Assembly (NCBI RefSeq): GCF_017873095.1
Contig: NZ_JAGGJU010000018.1
Location: forward strand, 1-64,000
DNA: 64,000 nt
Source: Heterorhizobium halophytocola
GTDB taxonomy: Bacteria > Pseudomonadota > Alphaproteobacteria > Rhizobiales > Rhizobiaceae
Direction: 5' to 3'
Below are positions 26,769 through 34,664 of this stretch, one piece after another. The stretch's first letter is position 1. Each line of letters opens with the position of its first letter. The translations under genes were made by a program, and so were the position numbers. A model generated the notes under the pieces. The model worked only from the letters and a program-made list of their open reading frames with translations, was not told the DNA's origin and made no database searches.

Positions 26769-27569
26769 ATGTCAGCACGGCTTCAGGATCGTATCGCCAT
26801 CATCACCGGTGCCGGTTGTGTCGGGCCCGGCTGGGGCAATGGCCGCGCGGCAGCGGTGCGCTTTGCGCAAGAGGGCGCCAGGATCTTCGCGGTCGACATC
26901 AGCAAGGACGCCTTGCAGGAGACGATCGAGCGGACCCGGGCAGCGGGCGGCGAGATCGTCGGCCATATCTGCGACATCACCGACACCAATTCGGTCAAGG
27001 CGATGGCCGATGCCTGCGTCGAAACCTTCGGCGGCATCGACATCCTCGTCAACAATGTCGGCGGATCGGCCAAGGGCGGCCCGGAGGCGATGGACGAGGA
27101 GACCTGGGAGCGCCAGGTGCGCTTCAACCTGACCAGCGTCTACTATACCTGCCGGCATGTGCTGCCGCATATGCGCGCGCGCAAAAAAGGCGCCATCGTC
27201 AACACATCCTCGACCTCCGGCATGCGCTGGACGGGCGCTGCCCAGTCGGCCTATGCGGCGACCAAGGCCGGGGTCATCCAGTTCTCCCGGGTCGTGGCGG
27301 TCGAATATGCGCCGCATGGCATCCGGGTGAATACCGTCGTTCCCGGACAGCTCCACACGCCGATGGTCGAAACCAGACTTGCGGGCCAGCGGGCCGGGGG
27401 CGATGTCGAAAAACTGCTGTCCGAACGCCTGGCCCGCATTCCGCTCGGCTTCATGGGCGACGGCCGCGACACGGCCAATGCCGCCCTCTTCCTCGCCTCC
27501 GACGACGCCCGCTTCATCACCGGCACCGAACTCGTCGTCGACGGCGGCATGACCGCGCGCTGCGACTGA
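26769..27569 (+). CDS. SDR-family NAD(P)-dependent oxidoreductase
   Basis: 266 residues. The cofactor motif is TGAGCVGPGWGNGRA (about 14-28, an extended TGxxxGxG), DILVNNVGG follows, then the catalytic Ser of NTSSTSGMR and YAATKAG with the Tyr and Lys. It ends with ITGTELVVDGGMTA. It is the last gene of the TRAP/enzyme operon and is preceded by AAGGAGG. Substrate unknown; a hydroxy acid or diol is typical. Confidence 0.92.
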   Translation: MSARLQDRIAIITGAGCVGPGWGNGRAAAVRFAQEGARIFAVDISKDALQETIERTRAAGGEIVGHICDITDTNSVKAMADACVETFGGIDILVNNVGGSAKGGPEAMDEETWERQVRFNLTSVYYTCRHVLPHMRARKKGAIVNTSSTSGMRWTGAAQSAYAATKAGVIQFSRVVAVEYAPHGIRVNTVVPGQLHTPMVETRLAGQRAGGDVEKLLSERLARIPLGFMGDGRDTANAALFLASDDARFITGTELVVDGGMTARCD

Positions 27570-27854
27570 CCTTTTCGGGCTCCGCCACCGCACCATGTAC
27601 ATGCGCCTTTTCTTCTTTGCTCACGGTTCGCATTGAAAAGAACCGTCAACAGATCCGCAAAGATCCCTTGCGCGTCGTCAAATACAACTTCGCAGCGACC
27701 GAAAACCCCACAAAGTTGCGCCTGGTTCAATCGATCACCTCCGATATTTGCGCGCGCTGCCATCACACCATCAGCAAGTTGCCCGACTTCGCCAGATATC
27801 AAAGGTGATTGGCCTGGTAATCCCCCCGTTCTTAACGGGGCTCGGCAGTAGAAT
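27570..27854. other. intergenic region with a short hairpin
   Basis: No credible gene. It contains a hairpin with perfect arms CCCCGTT (27824-27830) and AACGGGG (27834-27840), 15 bases beyond the stop of the transposase-like relic. It may belong to the end of a vanished insertion sequence (inference). GC falls towards the effector island that follows. Confidence 0.4.
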
Positions 27855-27980
27855 TCACGCGGCCATTTTCAGTTTCTGCGCGGGTGTGATGCCGCCGGTC
27901 GCAGGCGTGGGCGGGAAGTGGCAGGCGTGAGCGGAGCGGATGTCGGCTTTGCGGTGGGCTTGGGGCATGCTCGACTTCCT
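27855..27980 (-). pseudogene. PAAR gene 5' fragment fused to a transposase-like tail
   Basis: The 91 bases 27890-27980 repeat the ribosome-binding site and first 26 codons of the intact PAAR gene (36893-36983) with only a handful of differences. The reading frame begins MPQAHRKADI at 27968 and keeps the PAAR histidine/cysteine block HACHFPPTPATGG. It then switches abruptly to ITPAQKLKMAA and a stop at 27855. That ending resembles the GGITPxQKLxMA terminus of IS3-type integrases, although this identification is from memory. The result is a 37-codon chimera, almost certainly non-functional, and a recombination scar. Confidence 0.6.
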
Positions 27981-28006
27981 CTTCTCATCGTCCCAGACGG
28001 GCAAGA

Positions 28007-28087
28007 TCATCCCAGAGCATCAAAGTGTAGTTTTAACTCGGCCAGCACTTCGCGTGCGTTGTCAGGTGTGATCGACCATCGCTCGCA
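28007..28087 (-). pseudogene. 3' fragment of a second immunity gene
   Basis: The last 26 codons of a frame without its own start read ERWSITPDNAREVLAELKLH and end DALG. This parallels the end of the intact immunity protein just upstream (ARWNVTPSNLSEITEKLRRH), with the same Trp, TP and helical pattern. It begins three bases past the stop of that gene. It is the tail of a diverged tandem paralogue whose front is missing. Confidence 0.55.
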
Positions 28088-28089
28088 TG

Positions 28090-28479
28090 TCAGCCTCCCA
28101 AATGACGGCGCAGTTTCTCGGTAATCTCGCTGAGGTTGGAAGGCGTAACGTTCCAGCGCGCAGGATTGTCGTATTCGAAGTCGACGTTGTATCCATTGCT
28201 CGACCGATTGAACTGGACGAGCATTTTGATGAGCGCCTTGTCGTTTTCCCGCTTCAGCCAATCGCGATAGGCAGCAGCCTCCTCGCGAACAAGCCGGGGG
28301 CGAATAGCGATGGCTTCCCAATCGCCGTTGGCATCATAGGAATATCCGTAGGTCTCGCTCACTCTGTCATCCTCGAAAGCGATCACAAGTGAGAATTCTT
28401 CCCAATTCTGCGGCTCAACCTCGTCAGAAGTGATTATCGCGGCAACCAAGGTCCCAACGAATTCTGTTTTCTCGGACAT
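28090..28479 (-). CDS. probable immunity protein, YezG/DUF600-like
   Basis: 129 residues, acidic. Features are FSLVIAFEDDRVSETYGYSY, a central helix with YRDWLKRENDKALIKML, and NVDFEYDNPARWNVTP near the end. The FDYED-type strand followed by a short helix is characteristic of the YezG group, which neutralises nuclease toxins of the YeeF type. It lies two genes downstream of a GHH2-type nuclease toxin on the same strand, which makes it the best candidate for that toxin's immunity protein. The ATG has GGAG six bases upstream. Confidence 0.6.
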   Translation of the reverse strand: MSEKTEFVGTLVAAIITSDEVEPQNWEEFSLVIAFEDDRVSETYGYSYDANGDWEAIAIRPRLVREEAAAYRDWLKRENDKALIKMLVQFNRSSNGYNVDFEYDNPARWNVTPSNLSEITEKLRRHLGG

Positions 28480-28681
28480 ACATTACTCCACGCTTCTAAA
28501 CGGCACGCGGCTCAACATCTGACCAGCTTGGTTTTTGAAATCCGGCCGGGACGAAGACACCCACAGATCTGGCCGCCATAGAGGTTGCACCAAGGCACGA
28601 TAGTTATTCGGAATTGGGGGATGCTCTCAGGGTCAACTCTCCGCGCCTATTGTGGGGTCAGATCCCTTGCCGAAACACAGT
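28480..28681. other. spacer in the effector island
   Basis: About 200 bases between the propeller gene and the immunity gene. No gene was seen. Two similar short motifs, GGGTCAACTCTCC and GGGTCAGATCCC, lie about 30 bases apart near 28630-28670. They resemble ends of mobile repeats but are too short to assign. Confidence 0.35.
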
Positions 28682-29695
28682 TTAAAAGGCAGTATTGTCC
28701 TGATGCTCGAAAAACTCGAAGCTGGAACCGTCGTAGCGGAACGCATGACGGTTGGTCGCAATCCAGAGCACGTCATCAGAAAAGCTGTCGAGGCAGATGA
28801 TAGGACTACGCTCGTTCAGCTTGCCGCTGGTGATCAACTGTGGCCGCCCGTTCGCGAACACATAGAGCCCATGCGTCGTGCCGAAATAGACCTTGCCCTG
28901 GAACACGCGCACCGACCAGATGTAGTTCTCCGGAAAAAACTCCCCCAGGCTCTGGAAGCCAGACCGCACATTGCCGCGAAGGACGGCTCCGTATTGTCCG
29001 ACGACCCAGACTTCATCCTCCGACACGCAATGAATGCCTGTCAGCACGCCGTCGGTGCCGGTCTCGATCTTGCTCCACGATACACCGTCGAAGTGGAAGA
29101 GATTGCCGCCCAACCCGCACACGTATACGTCGTCTTCGCTGGTGCCATCGATCTCGATGAAATTCGGCGCCTCGCGCATCGACTGGGTGAATTGCCGAAG
29201 GATGTCATCGGTGAGGGTGGCTTCGTCCGGTAGCGGCAGGTCTTGCACACTGCGTCCAAGCGCCACCAACTCTTCATCGATCGCAGTCCAGCCACTCGCA
29301 TCACGTCGATAGACCTGGCCATAGTCGCCACAGACAAAGAGGGTCGTGCCGATCTCGCGGATACAGGTCACGTTGCCAAGTTCGCGTCCATCGGTGAGGC
29401 CGACACCTGGAATCTGTTCGAATTTGTCCCCGAGTGAATTGGCAATGCGTACCCAGCCTTTTTCAGATAGTGCACACGATGCTCGCGGTCTCTCCGCAGT
29501 AGCCTTCCGGACACAAATCGACACCGCTTGATGGCCTGGCCAGTCGCGATAGGACCAGAGATCCTGACCATTTGGCGAAAGAAAATATATCCGGGTGTAA
29601 TCGGCCTCTTCTTCGAGACCATCTGGGATTGTGGATATGATGAAAACATCATCGGCACCAGCGCATGCTGCAACAAAACTGACCGGAACAACCAT
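28682..29695 (-). CDS. beta-propeller-like protein, intact paralogue
   Basis: 337 residues built of repeated blade-like units with the pattern [hydrophobic strand]-[VYVCGxxGxxxxFDGxxW], for example TLFVCGDYGQVYRRDASGW, DVYVCGLGGNLFHFDG and EVWVVGQYGAVLRG. These repeats resemble the ligand-binding propellers found in Kelch- and WD-like proteins, but no family was named with confidence. The ATG has GAGGA eight bases upstream, overlapping the stop of the toxin gene. A diverged, broken paralogue lies at 31745-32809. The two bracket the toxin, so they may act as adaptor, immunity or regulatory partners; this is inference. Confidence 0.65.
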   Translation of the reverse strand: MVVPVSFVAACAGADDVFIISTIPDGLEEEADYTRIYFLSPNGQDLWSYRDWPGHQAVSICVRKATAERPRASCALSEKGWVRIANSLGDKFEQIPGVGLTDGRELGNVTCIREIGTTLFVCGDYGQVYRRDASGWTAIDEELVALGRSVQDLPLPDEATLTDDILRQFTQSMREAPNFIEIDGTSEDDVYVCGLGGNLFHFDGVSWSKIETGTDGVLTGIHCVSEDEVWVVGQYGAVLRGNVRSGFQSLGEFFPENYIWSVRVFQGKVYFGTTHGLYVFANGRPQLITSGKLNERSPIICLDSFSDDVLWIATNRHAFRYDGSSFEFFEHQDNTAF

Positions 29696-29706
29696 TTTTT
29701 CTATCC

Positions 29707-31245
29707 TCAGAACGGATCCACATTCGGATTATTGCCAGAGCCGCTGCCAACTGCGCTAGGGTCGACGGAAGTCGTTCCGCTCGGGTCGGCGCGAAAGAGG
29801 GTGGAGCCTGAAAGCTTGCGTTCGTTGCGGTGATAGTTCCGCAACTGACGTAATAGGTCGGCTGGATCGCAACCAGTAACAACCGCTGCTGATACGACGC
29901 CTACTTTTTCAAGATTTTCAAGCTTTGCCGTGCCTGGTGGCTCGCCCGCGGCACCGAGCTTTTTCTCACCGTCGTTGTAGATACTGTGAATGACACCATG
30001 CTCATTGAGTTTTGGCCCTTTAAAGACGGGTGTCCCGCCGTCGACGCAGATGCAGTATCCATCGGCATGCGGAACCCCGCCCTTGTAGAGGGCCCCATTT
30101 TTACCCGGCGCTCGAAACGCGCGATCCGCCACAACATGATGCGGCGTCGAGTAGGGTGCCGCGTCCGCGCATCCCTTCTTATAAGGTCTCAGCCTGCAAT
30201 TTCGGCGGCGTCGCCGTCTATCCTTGGTAGACACATTGTTCGGCGTCCGCCCTGCGGGTTCCGGCGGCGGTGTGAGTGTGTCAAGCTCCGTCTGTTTCTC
30301 CTTGGTGGCCTGATCGACCATATATTGCAACTGAAGACGTTCCTCAGCAGATGGATCTGCCGCTATCTCATTAGCGTAGTCTGTTATCGTGCCCGGATAC
30401 CAGCGGCCTAAGTCGGTATTCTTGAAATTGGAATTGACGTTCGAAGCAATAGCCTCCGGCGTGCGTCCCTGGTTTACGAGATCTTGGTGATGGGCCTCCT
30501 CCAAACGCTTCGGCATTCCGGCTAGCCGATGAAAAGCCTCCTCTATCAGGGCAATTTCGGTCATCAGTCCGATCTTCCACCAGCGTCGCCACCCGCTCCC
30601 CGGCTCCGTCGCGGGAGGCTTGGGTTCCGTCGGCGGCTTGACCTGGGGCGGCTTGACGTCGGGTGGGGGGAGCGGCGCCGGGGGCTTCGTTGTCGGGCTG
30701 GATCCGGGTCCGGTAAAGCGGCCGTTCTGGTCCAGGTATGCATATTGCTGGCCGGATTGGAATGCGAAGGGAGTGGCATCGCTCATCACGAGACGCTGGC
30801 TGGAAGAGGTAGATGCCTCCGTCGGCTTTTCCTTCAGAGGCGGCGTCGGTTCGAATGTCAGATGGTGCTTCGGCCAGCTGAGCTTTCCCACCGTGTTCTT
30901 GTTGTTCATCCACCATTCGTCGTCATGACGCGTCGCCCACTCTCCCTCGATTCGCACGGTCTGGGAGTGCGTCTTGCGCTGGCAGATGGAGGAGACCGTT
31001 CCCGATTTGACCCCGAGCCCTGTTCCGGGCTCGTCGCCCATCGATCTCGTCACAAGCGAATTCTGCTTGTGGGCGCGTTGCCCGGTCAAAAATACGGACG
31101 AGGCCGTATTCGCATCGTCGTTCTGATAGGCAATGATCGTATATGGCACAGGCGCCACTGGAGAACGGCATACGTCAGGGTATTTCGAGATGATAATACC
31201 TTCGGGCGTTGCCCGGCTGCCTTCGCGTGGCGGTGGCAGGCTCAT
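29707..31245 (-). CDS. T6SS effector: DUF4150 (PAAR-like) domain with GHH2/HNH-type nuclease
   Basis: 512 residues. Residues 1-130 match the DUF4150 PAAR-like domain (PPPREGSRATPEGI, a CRSP..PVPY block, then GTVSSICQRKTHSQTVRIEG), which caps the VgrG spike. A proline-rich linker follows (185-215), then a helical region (220-320). The toxin part (about 345-470) has an Arg run, a cysteine pair (350, 359), STPHHVV with the HH at 369-370, YCICVDGG and NEHGVIHS. This is the layout of Tox-GHH2, a predicted HNH/endonuclease VII nuclease. The ATG overlaps the stop of the upstream small gene (ATGA). It is delivered by the T6SS and probably cuts DNA in rival cells. Confidence 0.78.
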   Translation of the reverse strand: MSLPPPREGSRATPEGIIISKYPDVCRSPVAPVPYTIIAYQNDDANTASSVFLTGQRAHKQNSLVTRSMGDEPGTGLGVKSGTVSSICQRKTHSQTVRIEGEWATRHDDEWWMNNKNTVGKLSWPKHHLTFEPTPPLKEKPTEASTSSSQRLVMSDATPFAFQSGQQYAYLDQNGRFTGPGSSPTTKPPAPLPPPDVKPPQVKPPTEPKPPATEPGSGWRRWWKIGLMTEIALIEEAFHRLAGMPKRLEEAHHQDLVNQGRTPEAIASNVNSNFKNTDLGRWYPGTITDYANEIAADPSAEERLQLQYMVDQATKEKQTELDTLTPPPEPAGRTPNNVSTKDRRRRRRNCRLRPYKKGCADAAPYSTPHHVVADRAFRAPGKNGALYKGGVPHADGYCICVDGGTPVFKGPKLNEHGVIHSIYNDGEKKLGAAGEPPGTAKLENLEKVGVVSAAVVTGCDPADLLRQLRNYHRNERKLSGSTLFRADPSGTTSVDPSAVGSGSGNNPNVDPF

Positions 31246-31730
31246 GGCGGACGCCCCTTGGCCTCTTCGTATAAGGCCGAGATCGACGAACCCAGTCTCG
31301 CCATCAAAATGCGACTAAAACCTTCCATTCCCTCATTGAATGTCAGTTCGATTACGCGCGCGTTCTCCAGGAAGAACGATACTCTTCTGTCACCGGCTGC
31401 GATCGCGGAGGGACTTCCGCGTGCAATATTGTCAGTCAACTTTGTGACTACGCTATCAAGTGTCTCGCCCTGCGGATCGAGTGAGAAGGGCATTGATGCC
31501 GCGGCGTCACCCGTGGCGCGCTGGAGCACGATATCCTCGGGAATGCCCGCGCCCGTCCGCGGCAAGATTTCGAATGTCAAAACCCATCCATGCGATCTGA
31601 TTGCACCCCGACCGTTGCGAATGTCATCTACGGCGGGAGGGACTTGCTTGAGGAAATTCTGCAACCTATCAATCCATGCTTCATTGCCGCATGTCCCGAT
31701 CCGTTCAAAGAGTTCATCGCCAAAAGACAT
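31242..31730 (-). CDS. hypothetical effector-associated protein
   Basis: 162 residues beginning MSFGDELFERIG. Features are SHGWVLTFEILPRTGAGIP, a LQRATGDAAA segment and a C-terminal amphipathic helix. No family was recognised; the size and position directly before a DUF4150 toxin fit a dedicated chaperone or loading adaptor, like DcrB- or DUF1795-type partners. The start chosen is ATG with GGTGA upstream; a GTG at 31748 that overlaps the preceding stop (GTGA) is the alternative. Its stop overlaps the toxin start. Confidence 0.6.
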   Translation of the reverse strand: MSFGDELFERIGTCGNEAWIDRLQNFLKQVPPAVDDIRNGRGAIRSHGWVLTFEILPRTGAGIPEDIVLQRATGDAAASMPFSLDPQGETLDSVVTKLTDNIARGSPSAIAAGDRRVSFFLENARVIELTFNEGMEGFSRILMARLGSSISALYEEAKGRPP

Positions 31731-31744
31731 TACGTCACCGCCGA

Positions 31745-32809
31745 TCACCCGTTGCCTGGATAGCGAACCCGGTCCCAGCTCTTGCCATCGAAACGAACGA
31801 TCTCCTTGTGGCCGACGGCGAGCAGCATATCCTCGGTGGCGCTGAGCCAGGAAAGGCCACCGATCTCGCGGTCGAGACTGGTCTCGACCCGGGCGAGGCG
31901 GCCATTGTCGCAGACAAAGAGCCCGCCGCTACCGCCGCTGGCGGCGAGGTAGACCTTTCCGGCAAGAACCGCCATGCGGCGGAAGGTCAGGTCGGACGGC
32001 AGCCGGGCTGCGGGCCGAAAGCCGTCGCGATGATTGCCGATCAGCAGGACCTGCTCACCGCAAACCAGGATCCGGTCCTCGTCCAGCACGGCGATGTCGA
32101 GCAGCCGGGCTTCGGTCTCGAGCGGCAGGCGCCGAAAGCCGCCCTCGTCTGTACGAACCGCCAGAAGTCCGTCCTTTCCGCATACATATACCTCATTTTG
32201 ATGCGGCCCGTTGATGCCGTAGATCAGATCGTCGCGATAGACTTCGGTGAGACGCTCCGCCCATCTATCCGTAATGTCAGGATGTTCTGCCAGATAGTCT
32301 GTTACAGAATAGCCCTTTGCGATCCAGTCAGCCGGAATGAATTCCAATTGCCAGTTCGGGTCGATTTCCGGCCGGAAGAAAGCCGGGTCGAGCGGTTCCC
32401 AGGCGCCCTTGGCGCGGCGGTAGGTCTGGCCGCCTTCGCCGGCCGCATAAAGCTCGTCACCGATCTGACGCAGCCGTGTCAGCCGGCCGAGCCGCAGCCC
32501 CTGCTGCCATGACCGCCCGGCATCGACCAACGGCTCGTCGGCAAAATCCGGATCGGCGGATGCCACCAGGCCCGGTTCATCGAGCACTCAGAGGATCCGT
32601 GCATCGACCTTGTCCCAGAAAAACAGGCTCATGTCGCTGACGACAAAGGGATACTCGTCAAAAGCCCAGTCACGCCCCTCGCGTTGCTGACCTCGGGCAT
32701 ATTGCAGCACTGCCGAGAAGGGTGCGAAGGGCTCGGCGTCGTCACGGCAGCCACAGACATAAAACACGTCCCAGGATACGGCCTGGCAGCAGGTAAAACT
32801 CAGTTTCAT
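31745..32809 (-). pseudogene. beta-propeller-like protein, interrupted by an in-frame TGA
   Basis: Read through one TGA at 32590-32588, the frame encodes a 354-codon protein colinear with the intact propeller protein at 28682-29695. Both begin with a short VFYVCG/VFIIST strand, share VLDEPGLV versus ALSEKGWV right around the stop, then IGDELYAAGEGGQTYRRA versus IGTTLFVCGDYGQVYRRD and later NEVYVCGKDGLL. The stop therefore falls inside aligned sequence and splits one gene (nonsense mutation, perhaps from CGA or TGG). A GTG directly after the TGA could allow a restart, so a partial product is possible. The start ATG at 32809 is the one matching the paralogue. Confidence 0.65.
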
Positions 32810-32990
32810 CGTTCTGCCATGTTGTTGAAGGGTCAGGCTTGCAACCTGCTCCGGACGGTGCGGCATCCCGAGTAGCTCGGCAGGATTACGCGCCACCGAC
32901 GGCTCAGTTGGCGTCCGCTCAGCGGCGGCTTTGCACCAAGACCCTTGCTCTCCAGTCAGTTGGTTCGTTGCTACACTTTCCGGCGTGACG

Positions 32991-33767
32991 CTATTGCGGC
33001 CCGAGAAGGCGTTTGGGAACCGGTCTGCGCAGCGGATTGTCGGAATTGTTGGGATCCTTCTGCCAGTCTCTCAGCGTGGCGGGCCCAAGTTGCAGGTGGA
33101 ACAGAAGGTGCTCGACGAGACCCACCTTGCGCATGTCTTCCGGATAGCCTTCCCCACCCATCTGGCGAGACGGGAAGAAGCCGAAGATCTCGCCGGGTTC
33201 CAGCAGGCCAAACCGGTTGGATGCCGAGGAAAAAAGGGCATAATCCGAGTAATCGTCGTGCATGTCACGGCTAAGGGAATATCCTTTGACGCGGATAGCG
33301 TGGCCGAGGGCGAAATCTGGGCTCATTTCATTTCCCCAGCCGTCGAGAATGGGCCCTTCTGGCTCAGCCGACACGGTTCTCTCAAACCCGGCTAAATCTA
33401 TGTATGTCAAATGGTATTTAGGGCTCCAAGCCATAATCCGACCGTCATAAAAGTACGCACAACAATCAAAATCATCGGCAGAGAATTCCGGGTCACCCTC
33501 GAACACCGCCTCCAGCACGGGCTTGAGCAGATCGGGATCACAAATCCAGAGGTAGCCCTTAAGCAGCGCACCGCGCCCATGCTGCAGCCAGAACTGGATC
33601 ATACCGTCAGGCAGCCGACCTCGGTATTTCTCAACCTCAGCTTCAGTAAGAGGCGTGACATGGGTCATCGGCCCAAGAATATCGGCAATATCGTGAAATG
33701 GTCGTTCCCGATCCGTGAGCGGAACGTCATGAAGCTGTTCGTAAGTGAATTCGACCTTGTCACTCAT
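32991..33767 (-). CDS. probable T6SS immunity protein, GAD-like/DUF1851 (Tdi1 type)
   Basis: 258 residues. The N-terminal part has a GAD-like pattern, with LTEAEVEKYRGRLPDGMIQF, a GRGALLKGYLWICDP strand and RIMAWSPKYHLTYIDL. The C-terminal part (NRFGLLEPGEIFGFFPSRQM) is the typical DUF1851 segment. Proteins of this build include Tdi1, which neutralises the T6SS DNase Tde1 in Agrobacterium. No toxin with which it would pair is adjacent: upstream is a vgrG fragment. It appears to be an orphan left after its toxin was lost. ATG at 33767 with AGGAG upstream. Confidence 0.7.
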   Translation of the reverse strand: MSDKVEFTYEQLHDVPLTDRERPFHDIADILGPMTHVTPLTEAEVEKYRGRLPDGMIQFWLQHGRGALLKGYLWICDPDLLKPVLEAVFEGDPEFSADDFDCCAYFYDGRIMAWSPKYHLTYIDLAGFERTVSAEPEGPILDGWGNEMSPDFALGHAIRVKGYSLSRDMHDDYSDYALFSSASNRFGLLEPGEIFGFFPSRQMGGEGYPEDMRKVGLVEHLLFHLQLGPATLRDWQKDPNNSDNPLRRPVPKRLLGPQ

Positions 33768-33939
33768 AAAGGCGCTCCTGTCGCATCTGAGCCCCGACCG
33801 GGGCAAACCCTCAGTCGCGCATTCATCACCGGGCATCCATTGGCTTGAAGCCTTGCGGCATGCGCGTCAAGTCTTTGCAAACGATCGCCGCCCTTCACCC
33901 CTCGGCCCTGAGACCACTGGGCACCGATGATGCCGTTTT

Positions 33940-34166
33940 CTGCACCCGCAGCTTTTCCATCCGCTCGTTGGCGGACACGTCGAGCGCCCGGCTCGGATAT
34001 TCGTAGAGCTCGCGCTTTGTCGCATCCGGCATCTGCACCAGCGACGGCGTCATCGTGCCGGGCACCATGTTCGGCGTCTCGAAGTTCCAGTCGGCCCCTG
34101 CCCGCTGGCCCGGCACGTAGCTGAAGCGCTTCATCCATTCGGTGATGGGGTTGCGGTCGGAAGAGC
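33940..34166 (-). pseudogene. internal fragment of vgrG
   Basis: About 227 bases are nearly identical (a few per cent difference) to 41105-41331 inside the intact vgrG, covering the codons from SSDRN to KLRVQ. Homology stops abruptly at both ends and the flanks are unrelated. There is no start codon or full domain, so it is not functional. It lies between the ComJ-like immunity gene and the orphan GAD-like immunity gene and marks a recombination joint. Confidence 0.85.
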
Positions 34167-34189
34167 CTTGCGAGCAACCTTGTGCAAGT

Positions 34190-34663
34190 TCACGCGTGCT
34201 CGGCATCCCGCCGAAGGACCTGATCGGTCTCGAGCTCATCACCCTGTCTCAGGATCGCAAAATCCGGCGCATCTGATTCAACGAATGTCAGTGCCAGCGT
34301 GAATGCCTGATCTTTTGCAGCATCCCCCGGCAAAGCCTGAAAAACCAGATTGTATTGCCCGGTCGGAACGCGGATGTCGCGCATGGCGCCGATCGTGCCG
34401 ACCTTCAGCGGCTTGGCGTCAACAACGAACGGTACCTGTATCGCCCAATAGGCCGAGGAGGCCACTTCGACGGCTTGCGCGCTATCCACCATGACAAGGC
34501 ATTCGCCGTCATGATCCGGCACGCCGAAACTCACGATACCCTCAGACCATGCAAAGCCCTGGGCGACATGCTCGTCATCCCAGAGCAGGCCCGGGCGTGG
34601 CAGGTCTGCCAGATGCACGACGACCTGGGTATAGAGAACGGTCAACGGAAATTCAGCAATCAT
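34190..34663 (-). CDS. ComJ-like nuclease inhibitor (immunity protein)
   Basis: 157 residues, all-beta. The pattern LLWDDEHVAQGFAWSEGIVSF, then VEVASSAYWAIQVPF and RVPTGQYNLVFQALPG, follows Bacillus ComJ (WTDEAIEKGYAAADGAISF ... LPKGDYQLTCWTVP), the inhibitor of the competence nuclease NucA. The gene starts one base after the stop of a NucA/NucB-type toxin, so the two form a toxin-immunity pair. It acts in the producer's cytoplasm or periplasm to protect against its own or sister-cell toxin. Confidence 0.8.
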   Translation of the reverse strand: MIAEFPLTVLYTQVVVHLADLPRPGLLWDDEHVAQGFAWSEGIVSFGVPDHDGECLVMVDSAQAVEVASSAYWAIQVPFVVDAKPLKVGTIGAMRDIRVPTGQYNLVFQALPGDAAKDQAFTLALTFVESDAPDFAILRQGDELETDQVLRRDAEHA

Positions 34664-34664
34664 G

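Noticed and set aside
28630..28672. GGGGTCAGATCCC and a similar nearby motif as ends of an insertion sequence or REP element
   Set aside because: Too short, with no transposase and no duplicated target site visible; kept only as a note in the spacer entry.
32588..32590. TGA as a selenocysteine codon in the broken propeller gene
   Set aside because: No SECIS-like stem was evident after the TGA and the intact paralogue has an ordinary residue there; a nonsense mutation is simpler.
33764..34177. 137-codon frame over the vgrG fragment in another reading frame
   Set aside because: The same shadow frame exists over the intact vgrG, so it reflects the duplicated DNA and is not a gene.
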